From: Leclercia sp. AS011
GTDB taxonomy: Bacteria; Pseudomonadota; Gammaproteobacteria; Enterobacterales; Enterobacteriaceae
Assembly (NCBI RefSeq): GCF_037152535.1
Contig: NZ_JBBCMA010000007.1
Coordinates: 1 to 64,000 of the forward strand
Direction: 5' to 3'
DNA length: 64,000 bases
Below the pieces are notes generated by a model. The model had not been told where the DNA came from, ran no database searches, and worked only from the letters and a program-made list of their open reading frames with translations. Made by a program: the position numbers and the translations under genes. Shown piece after piece: positions 55,511-62,861 of this stretch; position 1 is the first letter of the stretch; every line of letters begins with the position of its first letter.

Positions 55511-55518
55511 GATCCACA
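55491..55518 (-). repeat. Terminal inverted repeat, left-type end
   Basis: On the minus strand it begins TGTGGATCGATAATAAAGT, matching the end at 31601-31628 at 24 of 28 positions. Confidence 0.93.
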
Positions 55519-55523
55519 CGGCA
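55519..55523. repeat. 5-bp target-site duplication, far side
   Basis: CGGCA, identical to 31596-31600. The bases that follow, GGGTGA, complete the native yhiN reading frame with Gly-stop. Confidence 0.95.
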
Positions 55524-55581
55524 GGGTGAATAAAAACGCAGAACCAAGTTAATGTAAGGTAAAATACGCCGGTTTACTTTT

Positions 55582-55616
55582 AAGGGGAGAAAGTCGTTAA
55601 CGGTCCCCCCTTTTTT
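55582..55616 (+). terminator. Native yhiN terminator or leader hairpin of the TerC-family gene
   Basis: AAGGGGA pairs with TCCCCCCTT, followed by six T residues. It lies about 55 bases after the native yhiN stop codon, so it was most likely the yhiN terminator before the insertion. It also lies 58 bases ahead of the TerC-family gene and could attenuate it. Confidence 0.75.
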
Positions 55617-55673
55617 CTTTACTGGCTTCGCCAGTCTGCATGGTTTGTATTTTGTCTTCAAAAAGGGTTGTGT

Positions 55674-56699
55674 ATGTCATCTGCTCATCTCGGTTTCCCA
55701 ACGGAAACCGTTGTTGTATTTGTGGTTATGGCCGTCGGGGCGATGTTCATCGACCTCTTCATGCATCGCCATGACAAACCCATTTCACTGAAAAGTGCTG
55801 CGCTGTGGTCGATCTTCTGGGTAATGACCGCGATGGCGTTTGCCGGGTTCCTGTACGTTCATCACGGTGCCGAAGTGGCGAGTTTGTTCCTCACCGGTTA
55901 CGCGCTGGAAGAGGTGCTCTCCGTTGATAACCTGTTCGTGATGATGGCGATCTTCGCCTGGTTTGGCGTGCCGGATCAGTATCGTCACCGGGTGCTCTAC
56001 TGGGGGGTGATTGGCGCTATCGTCTTCCGCGGTATTTTCGTCGCCATCGGCACTAGCCTGCTGAGCCTCGGGCCGTACGTTGAGGTGGTCTTTGCCCTGA
56101 TTGTGGCCTGGACGGCGGTGATGATGCTCAAGCGTGGCGAAGAGCAGGACGAGATCGAAGACTACTCTCAGCACCTGGCCTACCGCGCGGTTAAACGCTT
56201 CTATCCAATCTGGCCAAAAATTACCGGCAACGCCTTCCTGCTGAGCCAGAAAGAGGTGGACGCCGAGCTGGAAAAACCGGAGAACCAGGATGTGATGGTT
56301 GGCCGCGTGAAGAAGGCGAAGCGCTACGCCACGCCGCTGCTGCTCTGCGTGGCGGTGGTGGAGCTGTCCGATGTGATGTTCGCTTTTGACTCGGTACCGG
56401 CGATCATCGCCGTCAGCCGCGAGCCGCTGATTATCTACAGCGCGATGATGTTTGCGATCCTCGGTCTGCGTACCCTCTACTTCGTGCTGGAGGCGCTGAA
56501 GCAGTATCTGGTGCATCTGGAGAAAGCGGTGATCGCGCTGCTGTTCTTCGTGGCCTTCAAGCTCGGTCTGAACGCCACGGATCATTTCTGGCATCACGGC
56601 TACGGCATCGGTGCCGCGGCGAGTCTGTTTGTGGTGCTGGGCGTACTGGCGGCGGGGATTGTGGCGAGCCTGTTGTTCCCGGGGAAACGGGAAGCCTGA
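55674..56699 (+). CDS. TerC-family integral membrane protein
   Basis: Inner-membrane protein of the TerC/Alx family, linked to metal (Mn) export and metallation of secreted proteins; its own role is not established here. The 341-residue protein has about nine hydrophobic helices and both family acidic motifs: LEEVLSVDNLFV (about 73-84) and ELSDVMFAFDSVPA (about 220-233). It is not a close match to E. coli Alx as I recall it. The ATG at 55674 has AAGGG six bases ahead; an upstream TTG at 55668 is less likely. Confidence 0.88.
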   Translation: MSSAHLGFPTETVVVFVVMAVGAMFIDLFMHRHDKPISLKSAALWSIFWVMTAMAFAGFLYVHHGAEVASLFLTGYALEEVLSVDNLFVMMAIFAWFGVPDQYRHRVLYWGVIGAIVFRGIFVAIGTSLLSLGPYVEVVFALIVAWTAVMMLKRGEEQDEIEDYSQHLAYRAVKRFYPIWPKITGNAFLLSQKEVDAELEKPENQDVMVGRVKKAKRYATPLLLCVAVVELSDVMFAFDSVPAIIAVSREPLIIYSAMMFAILGLRTLYFVLEALKQYLVHLEKAVIALLFFVAFKLGLNATDHFWHHGYGIGAAASLFVVLGVLAAGIVASLLFPGKREA

Positions 56700-56713
56700 T
56701 GCCCTCACCCCGA

Positions 56714-56778
56714 CCCTCTCCCACCGGGAGAGGGCGCAAACATTAAAAAAGGCAACGTACGTTGCCTTTTTGCTTTTA
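56714..56778 (+). repeat. 65-bp dispersed repeat, copy B
   Basis: Matches the minus strand of 7500-7564 at 63 of 65 positions. It contains the palindrome CCCTCTCCCACCGGGAGAGGG region, the GGCAACGTACGTTGCC terminator stem (56751-56766) and the stop codon of the HAD gene. Confidence 0.85.
56745..56772 (-). terminator. Bidirectional terminator between the TerC-family and HAD genes
   Basis: AAAAAAGGCAACGTACGTTGCCTTTTT: a fully symmetrical stem with A and T tracts, able to serve both convergent genes. Confidence 0.9.
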
Positions 56779-57435
56779 TTTAATGGGTGAATTCCGGCGT
56801 GCGCGCGGCGGGTGGAAATGTCGCCAGTGCGGATCCTGGGCTGCGGCCAGCAGCTCGTGGTCGCCGCGGGTATCGCCCCAGGCGCGCACATGGTAGTTGG
56901 TCAGGCTGCCGTAGACATGCTCCAGCCGGGCTACCTTCTGCGCACAGCGACAGTTATGGCCGGTGATGCGTCCGGTCAGCTTGCCGTCCTTCACTTCCAG
57001 CTGGGTGCCGATAAGCTTAATGCCGAGCTTGTCGGCCCAGGGCTGCAACACCAGCGCCGGGGAGGCGGAACAGATCGTCACTTCCGCACCGGAGTTCACT
57101 TCCGCTGCGACCGCCAGCACGCCCTGGGGGCGCATCAGTTTGTCCCAGTATTTCTCGCAGAACAGCTCCGCCTGCTGACGCAGCCAGTGCTCGTCCACGC
57201 CGGTCAGGAAGGTCCTGATCAGCACCTCTTTCAGCTCGTCACGGGTCAGCTTGCGGCGCACGCAGTGCAGGGTAGGCAAGGCCATCCGCACCAGACGACC
57301 GGCGAAATAGCGCTTGCCGAACGCAAAGCGTAAGAAAGGGATAAAGCTGTCGTGATGCGTCAGCGTGCCGTCGAAGTCAAACACCGAAAGAACGCTGGAT
57401 TTTGCCACTGCCTCATCGGCAATCATATTGGTCAT
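56776..57435 (-). CDS. HAD-superfamily phosphatase (subfamily IB, PgpC/YfhB-like)
   Basis: Phosphomonoesterase of unknown substrate. The 219-residue protein has HAD motif I FDFDGTLT (about 19-26), motif II Ser in TICSASP (about 121-127), a Lys in the motif III place (CAQKVARLE) and motif IV GDTRGDHE (about 187-194). It resembles the HAD-IB family that includes phosphatidylglycerophosphatase PgpC. An internal Met at residue 4 is an alternative start. It is convergent with the TerC-family gene. Confidence 0.82.
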   Translation of the reverse strand: MTNMIADEAVAKSSVLSVFDFDGTLTHHDSFIPFLRFAFGKRYFAGRLVRMALPTLHCVRRKLTRDELKEVLIRTFLTGVDEHWLRQQAELFCEKYWDKLMRPQGVLAVAAEVNSGAEVTICSASPALVLQPWADKLGIKLIGTQLEVKDGKLTGRITGHNCRCAQKVARLEHVYGSLTNYHVRAWGDTRGDHELLAAAQDPHWRHFHPPRARRNSPIK

Positions 57436-57529
57436 AACTACTTCTTAGCTGAAATACATATTCTGCCCATCAGTTTACCTGCTTTAGCGTCAGATGCCAC
57501 CCGCGGGCAGGTGGGCGGCACCGGCATGG

Positions 57530-58324
57530 CTAGATAATATCGTCCACCACGCCGCCATCGACGCGCAGCGCCGCGCCGGAGGTGGCGGATGCCTGCTGCG
57601 AGCAGACGTAGACCACCATGTTCGCCACCTCGTCTACCGTGGCGGCCCGCTGGATCACCGAGCTTGGGCGGTGAGCCATGACAAACTCTTTCGCCAGCGT
57701 CTCCAGCGATTTGCCGGTCTTCTCTATTTCGTCTTTCATCATTTCGGCAAAGCCGTCCGACATGGTCGGGCCTGGCAGGACGCTGTTGACGGTGACGCCG
57801 CTCCCGGCGACAAATTTTGCCAGCCCGCGCGCCAGCGACAGCTGGGCCGTTTTCGTCACCCCGTAGTGGATCATGTCCGCTGGAATATTGCAGGCCGACT
57901 CCGAGGAGATAAACACCACCCGACCCCAGCCTTTTTGCACCATGCCGGGCAGCAGGGCACGCGACAGGCGCACGCCGGACATCACGTTGGTTTGCCAGTA
58001 GTTATTCCAGGTCTCGTCGTCAGTGGCGTAAAAATCCTGCGGCCCGTAAATCCCGGCGTTATTCACGAGGATATCGACGTCCGAGGCGACCTTCAGCAGG
58101 GTCTCCACGCCGTCAGCGGTGCTGAGGTCAGCGATTGCCGCCCGCACCTGCACCCCGGGTATCTCCTGCTGTAGCTGCTGGATCCCCCGGTTGACCGAGT
58201 CGGTGCTGCGTCCGTTAACAATCACCTCTGCACCGCTTGCGGCCAGCCCTCTGGCGATGGCAAAGCCAATGCCGCCGGTGGAGGCGGTCACTAGCGCCAC
58301 TTTTCCCGTAAGATCGATTTTCAC
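57530..58324 (-). CDS. Short-chain dehydrogenase/reductase
   Basis: NAD(P)-dependent oxidoreductase of unknown substrate. The 264-residue protein has TASTGGIG (about 13-20), NNAG (about 89-92), catalytic Ser in FISSESA, YGVTK (about 154-158) and LPGPTMSDG. It lies 48 bp downstream of the LysR gene, on the same strand, so they may share a transcript or the SDR may respond to the same signal as padC. Confidence 0.87.
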   Translation of the reverse strand: MKIDLTGKVALVTASTGGIGFAIARGLAASGAEVIVNGRSTDSVNRGIQQLQQEIPGVQVRAAIADLSTADGVETLLKVASDVDILVNNAGIYGPQDFYATDDETWNNYWQTNVMSGVRLSRALLPGMVQKGWGRVVFISSESACNIPADMIHYGVTKTAQLSLARGLAKFVAGSGVTVNSVLPGPTMSDGFAEMMKDEIEKTGKSLETLAKEFVMAHRPSSVIQRAATVDEVANMVVYVCSQQASATSGAALRVDGGVVDDII

Positions 58325-58372
58325 GCTCTGCTCCTTGTCATATTTGAAGTTCAGACCGTTAAGCGTAGCAGT

Positions 58373-59239
58373 TCACCTTGACGACGGCTGGCTGAAGAGG
58401 TGCAGCAAGGTTTCAACCTGTTCATCGAGGGGGGCGAGCGTGCGTTTCACAATCAGATGCAGCGGCGTAGCACGGCGCATGCCGTGGTTGAGGGGCAACG
58501 TTTTCAGCACACCGCTTTCCAGCTGTGGCTGAATTCGCTCTTCCGGCAGCCAGCCATACCCCACCTGATACATCACCGCATCGATCGCTGCATCGATGGT
58601 GGAGAAGGTCCAGGCTTCGCCACCGGGGATCGCGGCGTAGTTCTGCCCGGCGATCTGGATCAGTGGCCAGGGGCGGAGCATTTCATCGGTGAGCGGTGCG
58701 TCCTGTTCAAACAGCGGATGATCCCGGTGCGCCACCGCGACAAAATCGATATTCATCAGCCACTCGCCGCGCCCGGTCACATCCTGGCGGCGGGTAAGCA
58801 CCATCACGTCGGCTTCGCTCTGGAGCGGTGCTTCACCGGCATTCTCCAGTATTTCGGTCAGATGCACCTGGGTTTGCGGATAGCGCTGTTGAAACTGGCG
58901 CAGAATGGCAAACAGATGACGGCGAGGGAAAATGCTGTCCACCACCAGGTCCAGTCGGGTACGCATCCCGTTGCGTAACGTCGTGGCGCGCGTCTCCAGC
59001 AAGGTAAAGGCGTTTAGCAGCGGTTTGACCTGATTTAACAGCAGCTCACCTTCCGGGGTCAGCACCGCCTTACGCCCCGCCTGAACCAGGAGCGCCACGC
59101 CCAGCCGCTCCTGCAACAACGCCAGGTTATAACTGACGGAAGACTGGCTGCGGTGCGTCTCCTCTGCGGCGCGGGCAAAGCTGCCCAGCTTAACGACGCG
59201 TTCAAGCAGCGCCCACTGCTCAAGGGTAGTTTTGTGCAT
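58373..59239 (-). CDS. LysR-family regulator divergent from padC
   Basis: The 288-residue protein has the LysR HTH at about 17-50 (FARAAEETHRSQSSVSYNLALLQ) and an effector-binding domain. It is separated from the divergent padC gene by 99 bp that contain two copies of TCATCYAATTTTTG, so it is the likely regulator of phenolic-acid decarboxylation (inference). I cannot name it more exactly. Confidence 0.87.
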   Translation of the reverse strand: MHKTTLEQWALLERVVKLGSFARAAEETHRSQSSVSYNLALLQERLGVALLVQAGRKAVLTPEGELLLNQVKPLLNAFTLLETRATTLRNGMRTRLDLVVDSIFPRRHLFAILRQFQQRYPQTQVHLTEILENAGEAPLQSEADVMVLTRRQDVTGRGEWLMNIDFVAVAHRDHPLFEQDAPLTDEMLRPWPLIQIAGQNYAAIPGGEAWTFSTIDAAIDAVMYQVGYGWLPEERIQPQLESGVLKTLPLNHGMRRATPLHLIVKRTLAPLDEQVETLLHLFSQPSSR

Positions 59240-59242
59240 AAC

Positions 59243-59298
59243 TCATCTAATTTTTGAATGAATTTGATTAAATCATAGCGTTATTCATCCAATTTTTG
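59243..59298. promoter_or_regulatory. Paired direct repeats in the LysR-padC intergenic region
   Basis: TCATCTAATTTTTG at 59243-59256 and TCATCCAATTTTTG at 59285-59298, starts 42 bp apart (four helical turns). They flank the divergent promoters and may be the LysR contacts. Confidence 0.5.
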
Positions 59299-59338
59299 CA
59301 GGCGTAAGATGGCCTCATTGAAACAGAGGAGACACAGT

Positions 59339-59845
59339 ATGAGCCATTTTGATAAACATGATTTGAGCGGTTTCGTCGGCAAACATCTGGTTTACACCTA
59401 TGATAACGGCTGGAACTACGAGATTTACGTCAAAAACGAACAGACCCTCGACTACCGTATTCACAGCGGGATCGTGGCAAACCGTTGGGTCAAAGATCAG
59501 CAGGCTTATATCGTTCGCGTAGGCGAAAGTATTTATAAAATTTCGTGGACTGAACCGACCGGTACCGATGTGAGCCTGATTGTGAACCTTGGCGACAAGC
59601 TGTTCCACGGCACTATCTTCTTCCCGCGCTGGGTGATGAATAACCCGGAAAAAACCGTCTGCTTCCAGAACGATCATATTCCGCTGATGGTCTCTTATCG
59701 CGAGGCGGGCCCGGCCTACCCAACCGAGGTCATTGATGAGTTCGCCACCATTACCTTTGTGCGCGACTGCGGTGCTAATAACGATGCTGTTATTGACTGT
59801 GCTGCCAGCGAGCTGCCGGCAGACTTTCCGAATAATTTAAAATAA
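59339..59845 (+). CDS. padC: Phenolic acid decarboxylase
   Basis: Removes CO2 from p-coumaric, ferulic and caffeic acids to give vinylphenols, detoxifying plant hydroxycinnamates. The 168-residue lipocalin-like protein has the conserved YTYDNGWNYEIY (Tyr pair and Asn), DYRIHSGIVANRW and SWTEPTGTDV segments that hold the active-site Tyr, Arg and Glu. AGGAG precedes the ATG at 59339; an earlier frame from 59309 has no support. Cofactor-free. Confidence 0.94.
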   Translation: MSHFDKHDLSGFVGKHLVYTYDNGWNYEIYVKNEQTLDYRIHSGIVANRWVKDQQAYIVRVGESIYKISWTEPTGTDVSLIVNLGDKLFHGTIFFPRWVMNNPEKTVCFQNDHIPLMVSYREAGPAYPTEVIDEFATITFVRDCGANNDAVIDCAASELPADFPNNLK

Positions 59846-59849
59846 GCGG

Positions 59850-60437
59850 TTACAGAACCTGAAGCGCACCGTCATGGAGGGGGAAGGGCGTTGGCGTACA
59901 GACGGCGAGGCTGAGCTCGCCGTGCTGGAAGTGGCTGACGCTCAGGGACGAGGTAAAGGTGCTGTCGATGCTGACAATCTGCCAGGCGCTGCCGCCCCGC
60001 TGTTTGACGATCGCCTCTTTACGCGTCCAGATGCGCCAGAAGGCCGCCAGTTTTGCCTCGGGCGCTTCCCGCTCCAGCTCGGCGTGTTCCCTGACGCTAA
60101 AGACGGCGTTAGCCAGCGCCTGCCAGTTATCCCGCGGGCGGATCACTTCGATGTCGCAGCCCACTTCGCCCTCATCGCTTAACAGCAGGGCAATATCATC
60201 CCCGCTGTGGCTCAGGTTAAACCAGTACGGATGAGCATCGACGAAGGCGGGTTTCCCCTGTTCACCGAAGATGATTTCCGGCACCGGAGAGGGCGCCAGC
60301 GCCCGGGCGAGCAGCGTCCGCCCGGCCAGCCAGGGGATGCGACGCGCCCCCTGGGGCGCCTGTTCGGCCAGCGCTGACGCCAGAGGGTCAGCGCTGAGGG
60401 TAGAAATTTTTCCCAGCAGGAACTGGTACATAGTCAC
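59850..60437 (-). CDS. 4'-phosphopantetheinyl transferase of the aryl-polyene cluster
   Basis: Activates acyl carrier proteins by adding the CoA phosphopantetheine arm. The 195-residue protein has the Sfp/AcpT motifs GCDIEV (about 93-98) and WTRKEAIVK (about 137-145), and FNLSHSGD. It overlaps the neighbouring ketosynthase gene by 4 bp and so belongs to the APE operon. Ends only a few bases from padC, convergently. Confidence 0.9.
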   Translation of the reverse strand: MTMYQFLLGKISTLSADPLASALAEQAPQGARRIPWLAGRTLLARALAPSPVPEIIFGEQGKPAFVDAHPYWFNLSHSGDDIALLLSDEGEVGCDIEVIRPRDNWQALANAVFSVREHAELEREAPEAKLAAFWRIWTRKEAIVKQRGGSAWQIVSIDSTFTSSLSVSHFQHGELSLAVCTPTPFPLHDGALQVL

Positions 60438-61663
60438 GCCCAGCGTTTAATGATAATGGAAGTGTTAATGCCGCCGAACGCGAAGTTGTTGCTTTGCAGA
60501 TATTCGCAGTCAATGTGACGGACTTTTCCCATAATATAATCTAACGCACCGCATTGCTCATCCGGTTGTCTTAAATTGAGCGTCGGTACGAACCAGCCTT
60601 CACGCATCATCTCCAGGCTCATCAAGGCCTCCAGCGCACCGCAGGCCCCTAACGTATGGCCGAAATAGCTCTTCAGCGAGGAGAACGGTACGCGGTCGCC
60701 GAATACCGCGGCGGTGGCCTGACTTTCGGCAATATCACCCCGGTCGGTGGCGGTGCCGTGCGCCGAAATGTAGCCGATCTCCTGCGGACTGAGTCCGGCA
60801 CTACTTAACGACTTCTCCATGCAGATCTGCATCGTCTCCCGCTGCGGCTGGGTGATATGCGCCGCGTCGCAGTTGGTGGCGAAGCCGACAATCTCCCCGT
60901 AGATGGTCGCGCCACGCGCCTTCGCATGCTCCAGATCCTCCAGAATCAGGGTTCCCGCCCCTTCGCCAATCACCAGCCCGTCGCGCTGGATATCGAACGG
61001 GGCCGGGGTGGCTTCCGGGGCATCGTTACGCTGGCTGGTGGCGAAAAGCGTATCAAATACCGCTGCTTCCGAGGGACAAAGCTCTTCTGCGCCGCCTGCC
61101 ACCATGACCGTCTGATAGCCGTGTCGAATGGCTTCCCACGCATAGCCAATCGCCTGGCTGCCGGAGGTGCAGGCGCTGGAGGTAGGGATCACCCGCCCGC
61201 GCAGGCCGAAGAACAGACCGGTGTTGACCGCCGTGGTGTGCGGCATCATCTGCACGTAGGTGGTGCCGGTGATGTTGTTGGTGTGCTTCTCGGTGAGCAT
61301 GGTGGCGAACTCGCTGACCGGCCCGGTGCTGCCGGTCGACGAGCCGTAGGCAATGCCGGTTTCGCCCTGGGTCAGGATCGGATCGTCAATCAGCCCCGCC
61401 TGCTCCAGCGCCAGTTCGGTGGCGCGGGTCGACAGCAAAGAGACGCGGCCCATGGCGCGGATGCGCTTGCGGGTGTAGTGATCCGGCAGGGTAAAATTAT
61501 CAATCGGCGCGGCCAGTAGGGTATGAAGACCCTCATATATCGTCCACTCCGGCATCTTGCGCACCGCGTTTTTATAGTCCAGCAGGCGGGCAGAAATTGA
61601 CTGCCAGTCTTCACCAAAGGCGGTGACACCGCCCATCCCGGTAATTACCACCCGACGCGTCAT
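60434..61663 (-). CDS. apeR: Beta-ketoacyl-ACP synthase, APE cluster (ApeR-like)
   Basis: FabF-type condensing enzyme of aryl-polyene pigment synthesis. The 409-residue protein has the Cys of SSACTSGS (about 165), His of SAHGTATDRGD and His of KSYFGHTLGACG. The gene overlaps the upstream ketoreductase by 4 bp (ATGA). Symbol assigned by gene order and type from recall of the E. coli/Xenorhabdus APE naming. Confidence 0.85.
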   Translation of the reverse strand: MTRRVVITGMGGVTAFGEDWQSISARLLDYKNAVRKMPEWTIYEGLHTLLAAPIDNFTLPDHYTRKRIRAMGRVSLLSTRATELALEQAGLIDDPILTQGETGIAYGSSTGSTGPVSEFATMLTEKHTNNITGTTYVQMMPHTTAVNTGLFFGLRGRVIPTSSACTSGSQAIGYAWEAIRHGYQTVMVAGGAEELCPSEAAVFDTLFATSQRNDAPEATPAPFDIQRDGLVIGEGAGTLILEDLEHAKARGATIYGEIVGFATNCDAAHITQPQRETMQICMEKSLSSAGLSPQEIGYISAHGTATDRGDIAESQATAAVFGDRVPFSSLKSYFGHTLGACGALEALMSLEMMREGWFVPTLNLRQPDEQCGALDYIMGKVRHIDCEYLQSNNFAFGGINTSIIIKRWA

Positions 61664-62391
61664 AGCATTCCTCCATTAATGGAAATGACCTGACGCGTCA
61701 CGTAACCTGCAATATCCGACATCAGATAGCTGGCCAGCCCGGCGACTTCATCCGCGTGACCCATACGCTGCATGGGGATCATCGCCATGGCTTGATCCAG
61801 CGCGGCCTCTTCTATTTCGAGCATCCCGGTATCAATCAGCCCTGGCGCAATGCAGTTAACGGTGATTTTGCGCTTCGCCAGCTCAATCGCCAGGGCTTTG
61901 GTGGCCCCGATAATGCCCGCCTTTGCCGCGCTGTAGTTCACCTGACCGCGGTTGCCCATGATTCCCGACACCGACGACAGGGTAATAATGCGTCCGCCCT
62001 TGCGGGTGCCAATCATGGGCATGATGCAGGGGTGAATGACGTTGTAAAAGCTGTCGAGGTTGGTGTGGATCACGCTGTCCCAGTCCTCATCGCTGAGCGC
62101 CGGGAAGGCTCCATCCCGGACGATCCCGGCGTTGCTGACCACGCCATACCAGGGGCCGTTGGCCGCCATATCCTGCTCCAGCACCTCCCGGCACTGGGCG
62201 CGGTTGCCCACGTCAAACGAGAGCAGACGCCCGTTGCCCCCCGCCTGTTCAATGGCGTTCAGCGTGTCCTGTGCGCCTGCGACGTCGCGGTGGTAGTGAA
62301 CCCCGAGGATAAACCCGTCGGCGGCAAGCTTGAGGGCGATAGCCCGGCCAATGCCTTTGCTGGCACCGGTGACCAGTACGGAACGACTCAT
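61660..62391 (-). CDS. apeQ: 3-oxoacyl-ACP reductase, APE cluster (ApeQ-like)
   Basis: FabG-type NADPH ketoreductase. The 243-residue protein starts MSRSVLVTGASKGIGRAIAL; SDR motifs TGASKGIG, SNAG, Ser in LSSVSG, YSAAK and APGLIDTGM are all present. The ATG at 62391 is used because it gives the family start and overlaps the dehydratase stop by one base (TAATG); the longer frame to 62496 runs antisense-like into the neighbour. Confidence 0.9.
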   Translation of the reverse strand: MSRSVLVTGASKGIGRAIALKLAADGFILGVHYHRDVAGAQDTLNAIEQAGGNGRLLSFDVGNRAQCREVLEQDMAANGPWYGVVSNAGIVRDGAFPALSDEDWDSVIHTNLDSFYNVIHPCIMPMIGTRKGGRIITLSSVSGIMGNRGQVNYSAAKAGIIGATKALAIELAKRKITVNCIAPGLIDTGMLEIEEAALDQAMAMIPMQRMGHADEVAGLASYLMSDIAGYVTRQVISINGGML

Positions 62392-62861
62392 TAACTTACC
62401 CCCTGTTTGAAAAGTGATGCTAATTCTTGCTGGCTGGGCTGGAAGGTGTTCACCCGCCCGGTTGCCAGCGTGGCCTCCCCGGTGAGGATGGCGCACTCGA
62501 AGCTGCTAAAGCGTTCATCCTGCATCAACAGCGTGGCCGTGATGGTTAATTCGCTGTTGGCCGCAAAGTGCCCGGCGGCGCACACCAGCTCGCGCGCGCC
62601 CAGCACCATGCCGAGCGAAATGCTCTCCTGGCCCTTCTGCTGACGATGCCAGCCTGACCAGATGCCAACGGTCTGGGCCATCAGCTCAAGGGCGTACCAG
62701 CCCGGCAGATCCCCTGCGCGAGTCAGAAAGGGTGCCAGCACCCCCTGCGGCGTGACCGTTACCCGGCAGGCGGCAGCGTCGTCAGTAACGCTCTCGACCG
62801 ACTCCAGCAGCAGCATGGGCGCATCATGGGGTAGATAATCAGTGGGTGAGAGATAACTCAT
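62391..62861 (-). CDS. apeP: 3-hydroxyacyl-ACP dehydratase, APE cluster (ApeP-like)
   Basis: Hotdog-fold dehydratase, 156 residues, starting MSYLSPTDYLPHDAPMLLLE: the LPH-x-PMLLLE start is typical for APE dehydratases, with the catalytic His near position 12, and ALELMAQTVGIWSGWH is the hotdog helix. It overlaps the flanking ketosynthase gene by 4 bp. Confidence 0.88.
   Translation of the reverse strand: MSYLSPTDYLPHDAPMLLLESVESVTDDAAACRVTVTPQGVLAPFLTRAGDLPGWYALELMAQTVGIWSGWHRQQKGQESISLGMVLGARELVCAAGHFAANSELTITATLLMQDERFSSFECAILTGEATLATGRVNTFQPSQQELASLFKQGVS

Larger units (their letters stand above)
31601..55518. mobile_element. Tn7-like transposon inserted in the 3' end of yhiN
   Basis: The element is 23,918 bp. 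Its two ends start TGTG, agree at 24 of 28 positions when inverted, and resemble the ends of Tn7 (TGTGGGCGGACAATAAAGT as I recall). Repeated GTTTGTAGTT motifs inside both ends are likely TnsB sites, and a perfect CGGCA duplication flanks it. It encodes TnsA, TnsB, TnsC and two TniQ/TnsD proteins, all reading away from yhiN. Cargo is efflux and regulatory genes on the yhiN side and a PHP-ATPase on the other. The end with closely packed sites abuts yhiN, matching the rule that the Tn7 right end faces the recognised gene. Confidence 0.96.

Noticed and set aside
55674..56699. Identification as alx with its pH/Mn riboswitch
   Set aside because: The protein has TerC motifs but differs from E. coli Alx as I recall it, and the leader shows a simple terminator rather than a clear yybP-ykoY fold.
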